From Christensenella minuta (lineage in GTDB: Bacteria; Bacillota; Clostridia; Christensenellales; Christensenellaceae), in the NCBI RefSeq assembly GCF_003628755.1, contig NZ_CP029256.1, positions 1,693,585 through 1,757,584 on the forward strand: DNA of 64,000 bases, given 5' to 3'. The notes under the pieces are model-generated. The model did no database searches. It saw only the letters and a program-made list of their open reading frames with translations, and had not been told where the DNA came from. Shown piece by piece: positions 50,301 to 58,305 of the stretch. Each line of letters begins with the position of its first letter. The stretch's first letter is position 1. The position numbers and the translations under genes are program-made.

Positions 50301-50697
50301 ACGCAGACTTTATCCGGTTCATTTCGCCCTCGTCCATGATACGAACGCCGGGCGAAAGGCCCAAAAGCGCGTAATTCCTGCGCACTACCTTGCCGCAAAA
50401 GCTGTGGAAGGTCGAGATATCCGCCGCCGCCACAAATTCCGCCTGGTCGTACAGGCGGCGGCCTCCGCCGCGGGCGCCCTCCTCGCGCAGCTCGCGTGCG
50501 ATACGCTGGCGCATCTCCGCCGCCGCTGCGTTCGTAAACGTCATGACAAGCATCGAGCGCACGTCGCCCCCATTTTCTATGATGCGTACTACGCGTTTTG
50601 CAAGGACGCTCGTCTTGCCGCTGCCCGCTGCCGCGGACACAAGTACGTTCTTTGTCTGTGTTTCGACTGCCCTTGCCTGTTTTTCCGTTAAATTCAC
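47362..50697 (-). CDS. addA: AddA helicase-nuclease subunit
   Basis: A 1,111-residue UvrD-type helicase with a C-terminal RecB-type nuclease. Seen are LTEKQARAVETQTKNV then the Walker A VSAAAGSGKTSVL (about 20-31), MLVMTFTNAAAAEMRQRI, YIFVDEYQDTNPVQ, FMVGDIKQSIYKFR, ITTIHGSKGLEYPIVYVAG, YVAMTRARERLVL and, near residue 1,057, the nuclease motif VLVDYKTDRV. With AddB it resects double-strand breaks for RecA and degrades foreign DNA. The chosen start is a GTG with GGAGAG upstream; the frame is open 12 codons further but without a site. It follows addB by about 60 bases. Confidence 0.96.
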   Translation of the reverse strand: MNLTEKQARAVETQTKNVLVSAAAGSGKTSVLAKRVVRIIENGGDVRSMLVMTFTNAAAAEMRQRIARELREEGARGGGRRLYDQAEFVAAADISTFHSFCGKVVRRNYALLGLSPGVRIMDEGEMNRIKSASARELFDDLYEAEDAGFLQLLKRYTRRGDDRTLADYLFRIYDYLMSKPDPFGWARWSEEKNNPDYIAWLGRQHDESIAEGLSRAEAWIAAAAAVSGSVEEKQFAQDMICIALLKEMRQCVRTEGAQAFFARYGGAKIPNVVKGLHESCKARIQKMYGEARKLLKEALLAAAEPFAERVQEELSHTQQDVRAMIRLVRAFHERYAGNKTDANVLDYSDMEHFALRALQDEDVRALYAATYQYIFVDEYQDTNPVQEEIVRAVSCEGSLFMVGDIKQSIYKFRLADPFIFREKAREFRREAEGGELILMNDNFRSKKGVIDAVNGIMERVMCERLGEVCYDDGERLCGSADGGGARILLCGEKVEDGKDRGKHAVQAEMIAAEIERELSGTVADKKTGQPRPVSCGDIAVLFRSRGELIYHLKSELDKRGIPCAVDVEQAKDLKEIELFVNVLRLVDNPQQDVPLLSVMRSFIGGMDEQDFAQIRVADGPAKEPFYRSAERYAQRDDPLAGKLRFLYARLGFLRTCAVSLSIPEFLARMAQELDFETYLACTPGGEMKQAVFSQFLAMAAELGRQENSLYLLLRALREIKKKDGAYLKAAVRTGSADCVHITTIHGSKGLEYPIVYVAGLERTLTVQDFKNRMLIHADFGLVAQYIDEEKLLRRPTAELELAKRQIRREYLSEELRVLYVAMTRARERLVLAGSVGDMERARERWQLMRDMGNYEDAKSMLDWIMAANADDVIPVEAIDGKREEDERGLPDVSEEIERLRGLGAQAELLSAGPYDAVPAKVSVSAVKQAKSIRHFLTPVLPDEDEEITGARLGTLVHSMMERAVFSAAGIEEAARDMLARKLLTRQEYEAVMSHQDWIRGFLETPLYARIEKAGKVLREQPFNLEVEADSIGYEGTGKMLVQGILDLAFLEDAWVLVDYKTDRVTEKTVDETAQGYAVQLELYARALHEITGIPVKEKYLYFLRLQKCMEL

Positions 50698-50757
50698 GTT
50701 TCTCTCCACACCGCTCTTCCCGAATTCCCGCATATTGCCGCTGCGGGCTTTGCCTGC

Positions 50758-53700
50758 TTATTCCGCTTCGCTGCCTTCCGCCCCGCCGAGCAAATCCTCC
50801 CGGGTTACTTGTTCAATGACGCGCGGCCTGTTCCCCGCGTAGGCTTCGTCAAACATACACACGCCGGAAAATTCGCAATAGTCGCAGCCCGTCCGCCCAT
50901 CCATCAGGTAAGGCCGTATCTGCGTGTTGCCCTGCCGCATTCCGTGCACGGCGCCCTCCACCAGTTCTTTCGTAAAGGAAAGAAGCGTGCCGACCTCCCG
51001 CGCGGAAAACATCCTTTCTTTGGTGCCCTGCCTCATTTCGCCGTCTTTTTTCCGTCTGAGGGCGATGGTCACGACCACGTCCCCCTCTCCGCCGTAAAGC
51101 TTTTGCGCGGTATCGAAATCCACACCGCATATGCCCTCCATATCAAAATCCTCTTCCGGCACTTTCCCTTCTCCGCTGAACGAAGGAAGATGAATCCTGA
51201 AATAATTCGCGCCCGCAAATTGCGCGTTGCCCCCCAGCAGCTCCGCCCCTGCCATGATATAAATCATCAGCTGCAAAGACAGCCCCCCGGCGAGCTCGCG
51301 CAGGGAGAAATGCGGTTCCCCCGTCTTATAATCCACAATTTCAAAATAAAGGGTACCGTCCATCTCCGCCGCGTCGATCCGGTCGATTTTGCCGGTGAGC
51401 GTAAGCCCGTCCGCAAACTCTTTTTCAAACCAACATTCGCTTTCCCGCGGCTGCAGCGCCGACTTGCCCGACTGCCTGCGGATGGCATGCGCCGCCAGCC
51501 GGACTTCCCGCTCCACCGCGCGCAATACGTTTTCGTTGTGCTTATTGAGCGTATATTTGCTCTGCTCTTCCCGTGCCTGCGATGCACTGTGCGTAAGATA
51601 TTCGTCGAACCTGCCGTCCGGGACGTCCGCCCACCGCTCCCCCGTTTCGCGGAAGCGGCTGGTCAGCGTCTCGAGTATTTTATGCGCATAGTTGCCTACG
51701 TCAAGCGGATCAATGGTGTATTCCCGCGGCGGGACAACCTTAAGCCCATAACCGATAAAATGCTTGTACGGGCATTCATAATACTTTTCAAGCCTGCTTG
51801 CGCTTCCCTTCATTTCCCGATACAGCTCCGCCGCCGTTTCCGGCTTCAGCTGCCGCGCGGCATTCGCGCTGCGGACTCCCCACAGGATCGCGCGCTGCCG
51901 CTGCGGGAATTCCCCATCCCGCAGCACAGCGGAAGCAACCTCCTCCGCGCACGCCAGTCCCTGTCCGCTGCCAAAGGAACGAAGGGCCTGCGCCGTTTTT
52001 AGGTAAGCGTTTTGCTTGAGCGTCAGGGCAAGCTTCCCCGCCTCATTCTGCCGGATTCCGTCGAACAGCTCGCACACCTTGCCAAGCAGGGGCGATGGCT
52101 TTTCCCGCCCGTCGTCTACAAAGCTCAGAAAAAGCTTCTCCTCCGGTTTGGTGAATGTCTTCAAGATCGCCAGCTTTTGTTTTTCCACGTTGCCCGTGAA
52201 GCGCAGCCCCGCAAGCTGCGAGAGCAGTAGTTCGCGTTCATAGTCCGCAAGGATGTCCGAGCTCTGTTCGTAATTGGGCAGAATACCGTCGTTTGCGCCA
52301 AGCACAAACACCGCCTTTACATCCCCGATACGAATATAAGATATCTCGCCCACGGCAACCTCGTCCGCTCCCGGCGGGATCACCCCCACCTTCTGCGCCC
52401 GCAGCCCCGTCTTCAGCAGGCCCACAAGCTGACGCTTCTTCATAGATGTACCGCCAAGTATCTCCCGCGCCTGTGCCAGGATACGCATTGTCTTATCCGC
52501 CACCTGCGCATTCCATTCCGCGCTTTCCATAAGTCCGGCCTTCTGCGCCCGGGCAAACTGCCTGTTCAGCTTTTTGGCTGCCTCCAGCCTATCCATATAG
52601 TCTGCCGCACAGCCAAGAAGCTGCCCTGCCGTTTTGGCTTTCTTCGCATCCTCCCGCAGTTTGAGGAGCGGCTCCATAAGTTTCTCCCGCGCCTGTTCCG
52701 CCGCCGCTTCCCGGAATGGAAAGGTAAAAGCAAACCCATCGCGCACATTGGAAAATACATAGTTTTCCATCGCGCAGACCTCATATTCCGTAAGATCGCA
52801 CAGCCCTGTCTTTGCATGGGCGATTAGGGTGTCTTTTTTCAGCTTGCCCTGCATGAGTTCTATCGCTGTAAGCAGAAAGGTGCTGAACGCGCATTGGTCA
52901 AGCGTCCGTTTCTCCCCGGCAAAGCAGGGCACGCCCGCCTGCCTGAAGACCCGCGCGATTGCTGGAACATACCGTTCCGCGCTTCCGCAGACCACTGCCA
53001 TATCGCGGTAGGCATACCCATATTTTTGGTTCAGCCACACCACCTGCGCACACACCGCCCGCACCTCTTCCTCCACGTCTGCGGCGCGCGTGATGCTCAC
53101 GTCCCGTGCGCGCCCGGACTGCTCGGCGGGGTAGGCATACAGATTTTTTTCAATATGCAGGATATCCGGCGAAACATCCCGCTCCTCCGTTACGATTTCC
53201 GTTTTAAGGCCAAGCTTCATGGCATCCGCAAGGAATTTATCCCGGTTCTCGTTACAGATTTCATAAGTCCCAGCGTCCGCCGCACCGGCAGGCGCATAAT
53301 AAAAAGACATCACCGTATCCTTTGCCGTGCGCATCAGCGCCTTTATAAACCGCACCGTCTGTGCGTTGTAAATGTCGAATCCATGGATCACAAGGTGCGA
53401 ACGCCTGACAAAATCCGCTTCCGGGATATGGTCGATCACGAGGTTGATCTTATCCTCCGTATCGAAAAGCCCTTCCGATTTTTCATTGAACCGCTCGTAT
53501 AAACGGGCGATATCCTTCAGCTTCTCGCGCGTGGCGGCGTGCTCCGTTGTTATCCCAAGCAGCATATCAGGCATAACGTCGAGTGTTTTCAGTTCGGAAA
53601 TCAGGTCCGCAAGCTGTACCGGCAAGTCGCTTTTTCCCACGCAGCGCGCAAGCGCCGAAAGCTCCGGCGCTTCTTCGTCCAGAATCGTGCGCAGGAGCAT

Positions 53701-53976
53701 ACTTTTCCCCGCCGCGTCGATGCTTGTAACCGTCCTGCCGTACGTGCTTTCCAGCACGCGGTCTGCAACGCGGGCCGGGCTTTGCACGCATACGCCCATC
53801 AGCCCCTTTGCGTGCAGGGCGCGCATCAGCTGCTTCTCCGTAATATAAGTGGATTGCGGCGGTACCACAACAAGGACTTCCGCAAGCGGGTCCCGTTCCG
53901 CAATTTGTTTGATTTTTAAAGCGACCCGTTCGTCCCGCTGCGACGCAGTACGCCCGAGCACAAAGGTAACGCCCAT
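50758..53976 (-). CDS. addB: AddB helicase-nuclease subunit with degenerate Walker A
   Basis: A 1,072-residue partner of AddA. The helicase-like region holds VFVLGANDGILPNY; the C-terminal nuclease has EIVDYKTGEPHF (near residue 880); an iron-sulfur staple is seen as ECPYKHF (about 734) and CDYCEFSGVC (about 1,032). The N-terminus, MGVTFVLGRTASQRDERV, aligns with the usual GRSGSGKT loop but lacks the GKT, so nucleotide binding there is probably lost. In Bacillus the AddB loop is not the motor, so the complex may still work. It is the first gene of addB-addA. Confidence 0.95.
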   Translation of the reverse strand: MGVTFVLGRTASQRDERVALKIKQIAERDPLAEVLVVVPPQSTYITEKQLMRALHAKGLMGVCVQSPARVADRVLESTYGRTVTSIDAAGKSMLLRTILDEEAPELSALARCVGKSDLPVQLADLISELKTLDVMPDMLLGITTEHAATREKLKDIARLYERFNEKSEGLFDTEDKINLVIDHIPEADFVRRSHLVIHGFDIYNAQTVRFIKALMRTAKDTVMSFYYAPAGAADAGTYEICNENRDKFLADAMKLGLKTEIVTEERDVSPDILHIEKNLYAYPAEQSGRARDVSITRAADVEEEVRAVCAQVVWLNQKYGYAYRDMAVVCGSAERYVPAIARVFRQAGVPCFAGEKRTLDQCAFSTFLLTAIELMQGKLKKDTLIAHAKTGLCDLTEYEVCAMENYVFSNVRDGFAFTFPFREAAAEQAREKLMEPLLKLREDAKKAKTAGQLLGCAADYMDRLEAAKKLNRQFARAQKAGLMESAEWNAQVADKTMRILAQAREILGGTSMKKRQLVGLLKTGLRAQKVGVIPPGADEVAVGEISYIRIGDVKAVFVLGANDGILPNYEQSSDILADYERELLLSQLAGLRFTGNVEKQKLAILKTFTKPEEKLFLSFVDDGREKPSPLLGKVCELFDGIRQNEAGKLALTLKQNAYLKTAQALRSFGSGQGLACAEEVASAVLRDGEFPQRQRAILWGVRSANAARQLKPETAAELYREMKGSASRLEKYYECPYKHFIGYGLKVVPPREYTIDPLDVGNYAHKILETLTSRFRETGERWADVPDGRFDEYLTHSASQAREEQSKYTLNKHNENVLRAVEREVRLAAHAIRRQSGKSALQPRESECWFEKEFADGLTLTGKIDRIDAAEMDGTLYFEIVDYKTGEPHFSLRELAGGLSLQLMIYIMAGAELLGGNAQFAGANYFRIHLPSFSGEGKVPEEDFDMEGICGVDFDTAQKLYGGEGDVVVTIALRRKKDGEMRQGTKERMFSAREVGTLLSFTKELVEGAVHGMRQGNTQIRPYLMDGRTGCDYCEFSGVCMFDEAYAGNRPRVIEQVTREDLLGGAEGSEAE

Positions 53977-54370
53977 AAACGTTCTTTCTCCTGATCCCGG
54001 TTTATTTTATCTCAATGCGGTCCCGGCACCAATTCAGCGGCCCGCAGGCATACCGCAGATCAAACGAAAAACGACTTCCGTTTTTTGTTGTTCTGTAATA
54101 TTATAGCATGGACCCGCGCCAAATTTTGTGAAATCATGTAATTTTTCCCTGCCGCTTTCCGCCGGGGTCTGGCAATACCGGTTGGCGGCCAGGAGACGCG
54201 CGGGCAGGCGGTACGGCCCGCCGCGGAACGCTTTTGCCGCGCTTCCTCCCGTTTAAAGCCGCTGCCGGCGGGCCTCCTTGCGCTCCCTCCGCCCCGCGGA
54301 TTTTATGTCTCCCGCAGCGCCGTGAACGGGGGGCCGAAATGCCCGCGCATACCCCCAAACAAATATAAAC
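53977..54370. other. GC-rich intergenic stretch without a gene
   Basis: Apart from the addB upstream signals and the terminator beginning at 54371, I see no supportable gene here. The longest frames are arginine- and proline-rich with no ribosome site. Bases 54130-54340 are rich in short GC palindromes. Confidence 0.5.
54100..54108 (-). promoter_or_regulatory. Extended -10 promoter of addB-addA
   Basis: Minus strand TGCTATAAT (54108-54100), an extended -10, about 125 bases before addB. No convincing -35 box. Confidence 0.5.
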
Positions 54371-54406
54371 AAAAAAGGCTATTGTCTTTTAAAAGACTCT
54401 AGCCTT
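54371..54406 (-). terminator. Terminator after the 77-residue protein gene
   Basis: Minus strand AAGGCTA-GA-GTCTTTTAAAAGAC-AA-TAGCCTT followed by TTTTG: an outer and an inner stem, 18 bases after the stop. Confidence 0.85.
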
Positions 54407-54424
54407 GGTGTTTCGTAAGGGTTT

Positions 54425-54658
54425 TTAACCTCTTACCAGATAGTTCAGCAAGAGATTTAAATCCTCGGGCTCGGATACGATCAGATCCAGTTCGTCGATC
54501 TGTGCGTCCTTGAACATCTGCGTCAGTGCGATGTACTGGCACAACGTCGATTTCAGGTTTAACCTGTCGCCTTCCGACGTAACCAGTTCTACCTTGCCCT
54601 TGCAGTCTTTGAGAAGCTCAAAGAATTTCTGCGGTTCGCTAATGTTTTTAATCTTCAC
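54425..54658 (-). CDS. Small conserved clostridial protein of unknown function
   Basis: A 77-residue protein: MKIKNISEPQKFFELLKDC, then KGKVELVTSEGDRLNLKSTL, then QYIALTQMFKDAQIDELDLI and VSEPEDLNLLLNYLVRG. It has a beta-strand and helix layout, no membrane segment and one cysteine pair spread over the chain. I recall near-identical lengths and patterns in many Clostridia, at times misnamed polyA polymerase, but know of no role. The start is a GTG nine bases after AGGAGG. It has its own terminator. The high conservation I remember would suggest a housekeeping role. Confidence 0.8.
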   Translation of the reverse strand: MKIKNISEPQKFFELLKDCKGKVELVTSEGDRLNLKSTLCQYIALTQMFKDAQIDELDLIVSEPEDLNLLLNYLVRG

Positions 54659-54802
54659 TCCGTTTGTCCTCCTGACACATTTTATTTGTGGGTTCCGGGG
54701 AGTTTTGGAGCTCACCCTATGTGCTAATAGTAACACACAGCCCTACCTAATGTCAATATAACCACTTTCGCGGCGCGCTAAACAATTTAATGAAAATTCC
54801 GC

Positions 54803-55300
54803 TTATAAAAAGAAATGAAAGAGAATCAGCAGCGCCACAATAGCGCTCCCGAAGACCGCGACCAGCACCTTCACGGCCCGCAGGCCGGAGCGGTTCTTTT
54901 TTTGTCCCGCTTTTTCCTTTTTTTCGAGCTTGCTAAAGAAGGAAGCCTGCGTTTCTTCTTCCTTGCGCGCACAGTCTGCCTGCTGGCGTTCGATGGCCGC
55001 AAGCCGTCCGTTCGTTTCCTCCGAGTAAAGGTCGATTCGTTTTTTCAGGTCTCCTGTTTTTTCAAGCAGCGCATAACGAATCTGCATCTGCTCCCGCTGC
55101 ATTGATTCCATGACGGCAATCATCCCGCTGACGAGCCGCGCCGAATTTTCCACCAGTCCGCGCATCCTGCTTTCCGCCTCCGCCATGCTCCTGCTCTGCG
55201 TACGGATTTCCTCGATCAGCGCCGGAAGCTCTTCCAGCTTATTCATTTGCCGGGCAAGCCTTTCCAGCTCCGGCTCGTATCCCTGTTCCATGTCCCTCAT
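54803..55300 (-). CDS. Tail-anchored coiled-coil protein
   Basis: A 165-residue protein. Residues 1-135 are almost fully helical and charged (heptads through ELERLARQMNKLEELPALIEEIRTQS and KTGDLKKRIDLYSEETNGRL), and a single membrane helix closes the chain (VLVAVFGSAIVALLILFHFFL), preceded by a basic stretch KKEKAGQKKNRSGLR. So it is probably anchored by its C-terminus with the coil in the cytosol. The start lies 8 bases after the stop of the solute-binding protein gene, which suggests that the two act together. I do not recognise a family. Confidence 0.7.
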   Translation of the reverse strand: MRDMEQGYEPELERLARQMNKLEELPALIEEIRTQSRSMAEAESRMRGLVENSARLVSGMIAVMESMQREQMQIRYALLEKTGDLKKRIDLYSEETNGRLAAIERQQADCARKEEETQASFFSKLEKKEKAGQKKNRSGLRAVKVLVAVFGSAIVALLILFHFFL

Positions 55301-55307
55301 CAACGGA

Positions 55308-56159
55308 TCATATCCCCCATTTTTGTTCCAGCGCGAACGTAGTCCCGTCTTCTGCAAACTGGTCGATCACGCGGTTGAATTCTGCTTCCACCGCACTCTG
55401 CCCCGTAGGAAGCATAATGCTGTATCCCACCTCATACGCCGGCTCCGCAAGGATTCGGTAGCCCGCGTTTTCAAACTGTTTCGACATAGCGCGCGGCATG
55501 GCGATCGCCGCGACGCGCCCCGCGTCCAGATCGATCGTCGCGCTTTCAAAATCCGCATACCGCAGGATTTCAAAATCAAGCCCCTGGCTTTCCAAATGAT
55601 CCGCGAAGTCCGAGGAAGGGACCGCCGTCGCGAAAAGCCCGATAGAGTCGCTCTCGATGTCGGCAAGCCCCTGGGCACGCGAATCCGCCCGTGTCACGAC
55701 TACTACGTCATCCGTATAATACGGCTTCGTCAGCGTAAAGCCCTTCGTTTTATCCGTCCCGTTCGTAAGTAGCCCGAGCGCAATATCCACCGTTCCATAT
55801 TTGATGGCCCCGCCCGCCTCCTGCGACGTGAGCGGATAATATTCGTACATTTTCGTCTGCCCGCCCAGCAGTTCGTTCAGGATCGTATCGATATAATCCC
55901 GGTCAAAACCGACAAGGTTACCATTTTCGTCCACACTGCCAAAGCCTTCGATATCCGTGCGCAGCCCCACCTTGACCGTATCGCGCGTCATCAGGAAACT
56001 GGATTCAAAGCCCTGCCTGGCCGCGAGGTTCATCAAAACAAGTACCACAGCCACGACTGCAAGCGCAGCGCACAGGAGTGCGGTCAGTTTTTTCTTATTT
56101 GCTTGTACAAACCTGCGCGCCGGCGTATCGCGGCGGCGGTCCCTGGAGTATTTTTTCAA
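55308..56159 (-). CDS. Membrane-anchored family 3 solute-binding protein
   Basis: A 283-residue protein with a basic N-terminus (KKYSRDRRRDTPARRFVQANKKK), one membrane helix (about 26-46) and a periplasmic-type amino-acid-binding domain: VKVGLRTDIEGFGSVDENGNLVGFDRDYIDTIL, YYPLTSQEAGGAIKYGTVDIALG, FTLTKPYYTDDVVVVTRA, and GYSIMLPTGQSAVEAEFNRVIDQF. Instead of a lipobox it has an uncleaved anchor. No ABC permease or ATPase gene is adjacent, so it may sense rather than import. The TTG at 56159 has AAGGAGATACGG upstream and was taken as start. It overlaps in function, perhaps, with the coiled-coil protein downstream. Confidence 0.85.
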   Translation of the reverse strand: MKKYSRDRRRDTPARRFVQANKKKLTALLCAALAVVAVVLVLMNLAARQGFESSFLMTRDTVKVGLRTDIEGFGSVDENGNLVGFDRDYIDTILNELLGGQTKMYEYYPLTSQEAGGAIKYGTVDIALGLLTNGTDKTKGFTLTKPYYTDDVVVVTRADSRAQGLADIESDSIGLFATAVPSSDFADHLESQGLDFEILRYADFESATIDLDAGRVAAIAMPRAMSKQFENAGYRILAEPAYEVGYSIMLPTGQSAVEAEFNRVIDQFAEDGTTFALEQKWGI

Positions 56160-56433
56160 ACCGTATCTCCTTGATTTATTATAATGATTATAATGATTTT
56201 TTCTTCCTTTTTCAACAAACGCGTACAAATGAAATTCTGAATTCTTTTTGAACGCCCTCCCGTTTTCGGCGCAGAACCCTGCCCCAGACACTTTTTGTCC
56301 GTTTGCCCTTGTAAAAATACTTTTAAAATGTTAAATTGAGGTTACTATTGTTAGGAAACGACAGGCCGCGCCGCACCCTGGAAAACGCCTGGCATGGACG
56401 GCCGTGTGCGGTTAAGCAGAAAAGGACAAATCG

Positions 56434-57147
56434 ATGGCTCAAAAATTTGTTGAATCTATTCTGGTGATGGGGGATTCCGTCGCCAAAGGCGTTGTATTCC
56501 ACCCGGAAAAGAAACGTTATGTTTTCTCGAAGGACGGATTCATCCGGCGGCTGAAAGCCATTCTTCGTCCGAGCGTCCACGACCTTTCAAAGTTCGGGAC
56601 GACGTCGGATTATGGACAGCGTATCCTGTCGGAAAAGCTTACCGACCTGAACCCCGACTTGGTGCTGATCGAATACGGCGGCAACGACTGCGACTACAAA
56701 TGGGATGAGGTCGCCGAAGACCCGATGGCGGTGCACCTGCCCAATACTCCTTTGAAGGTGTTCGAGGATAATATCCTGCGCATGGTGCAGTCGCTGAAAA
56801 AACTGAATAAAGTTCCCGTGCTGATGAACCTGCCTCCGCTCAACGCCGCCTCCTATTTCCGCTGGTTCACAAAAAACGATCCGCAGCGCGCGCATAACAT
56901 TTTAAAGTGGCTGCACGACGTATCCAAAATTTACTGGTGGCAGGAAAAATACTCCTATACCATCGAAAAGATTGCGCAGGCAACAGGGGCGCATATGGTA
57001 AACGTGCGCGGCGCGTTCCTGCGGCAGCCGAAATACCAGGCGTTAATCTGCGAAGACGGCATTCACCCCAACGGGGACGGGCAGGCGCTGATGGAGAAAA
57101 CCTTCGTGGACTATATCGTAAAACACGCCGCTTATATGATGGCATGA
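56434..57147 (+). CDS. SGNH/GDSL-family hydrolase
   Basis: A 237-residue esterase-like protein. Block I is ILVMGDSVAKGVVFHPEKKR (nucleophile Ser), block III IEYGGNDCDYKWDEV, block V EDGIHPNGDGQALM with the catalytic Asp and His. There is no signal peptide, so it acts in the cytosol. The substrate might be an acyl ester of a sugar, lipid or glycan. AAAAGGAC stands before the ATG. It is a single gene between the divergent solute-binding protein gene and ispE. Confidence 0.9.
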   Translation: MAQKFVESILVMGDSVAKGVVFHPEKKRYVFSKDGFIRRLKAILRPSVHDLSKFGTTSDYGQRILSEKLTDLNPDLVLIEYGGNDCDYKWDEVAEDPMAVHLPNTPLKVFEDNILRMVQSLKKLNKVPVLMNLPPLNAASYFRWFTKNDPQRAHNILKWLHDVSKIYWWQEKYSYTIEKIAQATGAHMVNVRGAFLRQPKYQALICEDGIHPNGDGQALMEKTFVDYIVKHAAYMMA

Positions 57148-57331
57148 GGTGAGGATTGCTGCATGCCTGCGAGACACTACACCGTGGTCATTCGCATACT
57201 GCAATGGATACCCGCGTCTTTTTCCGCTTATTCCTGCCGGGGAAGGCGCGTTTTTTATTGTCCGGCTGCGTCTGCGCCTTTTTCGCGGCGGCATTTCCGG
57301 GCTTTGGGACCCTTTGCACCACACGCGCTGT

Positions 57332-58189
57332 TCACGGTCCGATTACCCGGAACGCCTCTTTTGTATTCCGTGCGCGTACACAGAAAGCATACCGTCCCAA
57401 AAAGGCCGCATACGCCCGTTCCTCTTCTGCCGCATCGGAAAATACTGCAAATACGCAGCTTCCGCTGCCCGTCATCATTGCAAAGCTCGCACCATACTCC
57501 ATACACTCCTCCAGAAGCGTACCCACTTCGGGGCACAGGGCAGCGCCCGCCGGCAAAAGGGAATTGCCCGCCGCATTGAAATACGCCTCCCGGTCTCCCG
57601 CCTCGAGCGCCGCGGCAGCGGTTCCAATATCCGGCGTTACGGCGGGAAGATCGTGGTATTTTGCGTAGGCTGGCCCGGTCATGACGCCCCCTTCCGGTTT
57701 AACCAGCAGGTAGGAAAAATCGCAGGCATTGCGCACCGGACTGAGGATCTCGCCGATCCCCCGCGCCCGCATGCAGCCGCCTTTGAGGAAAAACGGAACA
57801 TCCGCGCCGATCCGCGCCGCGATCTCCTTCAACTGTTCCTGGGAAAGCCCCGCGCCATAAATTTCATTGAGCGCGTTTAACACGGCGCCCGCATCACTGC
57901 TGCCCCCGCCGAGGCCCGCCTGCGCCGGGATATGTTTTTTAAGCGTCATCCGTGCGCCGCCGCGTATTCCCGCCGCTTCAAAAAACAGCCGGGCCGCTTT
58001 GACGGCGGTGTTGCTTTCATCCGCCGGAATTCCTTCGCATTGCAGGGATACGGCGTCCGCCGGAAATATCTCGAGTTCGTCCGCAAGCGAAATATTCTGC
58101 ATGAGCATATCCAGCTCGTGCATTCCGTCCGCACGCCTGCCGGTCACCGCAAGAGACAGGTTCAGCTTTGCAAATGCTTCCAGTTTCAT
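57332..58189 (-). CDS. ispE: 4-diphosphocytidyl-2-C-methyl-D-erythritol kinase
   Basis: A 285-residue GHMP kinase of the MEP pathway to isoprenoids. It begins LEAFAKLNLSLAVTGRRADGMHELDMLMQ, then the ATP loop IPAQAGLGGGSSDAGAVLNALNEI, GADVPFFLKGG and, near the end, FAMMTGSGSCVFAVF. A GGAGGCG site fixes the start. The length is normal. It stands alone, divergent to an rRNA methyltransferase gene. The product feeds undecaprenol, quinones and the polyprenol carriers that the glycosyltransferases at 32-38 kb would use. Confidence 0.96.
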   Translation of the reverse strand: MKLEAFAKLNLSLAVTGRRADGMHELDMLMQNISLADELEIFPADAVSLQCEGIPADESNTAVKAARLFFEAAGIRGGARMTLKKHIPAQAGLGGGSSDAGAVLNALNEIYGAGLSQEQLKEIAARIGADVPFFLKGGCMRARGIGEILSPVRNACDFSYLLVKPEGGVMTGPAYAKYHDLPAVTPDIGTAAAALEAGDREAYFNAAGNSLLPAGAALCPEVGTLLEECMEYGASFAMMTGSGSCVFAVFSDAAEEERAYAAFLGRYAFCVRARNTKEAFRVIGP

Positions 58190-58305
58190 AAAACGCCTCC
58201 GTTAAATTGTGGCAGAAATATTATAGCATACATGATAGTATCCATGCGCGGGTTTATGTTAAAATAACAGTAATTATAAATTTTAGTTACGTACGAGGTG
58301 AAAAC

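Noticed and set aside
49189-50691. A 500-codon frame opposite addA
   Set aside because: Same cause: a shadow of a real gene on the other strand.
54134-54358. A 74-codon frame on the minus strand
   Set aside because: Arginine-, glycine- and proline-rich, no ribosome site, in a GC-rich intergenic stretch.
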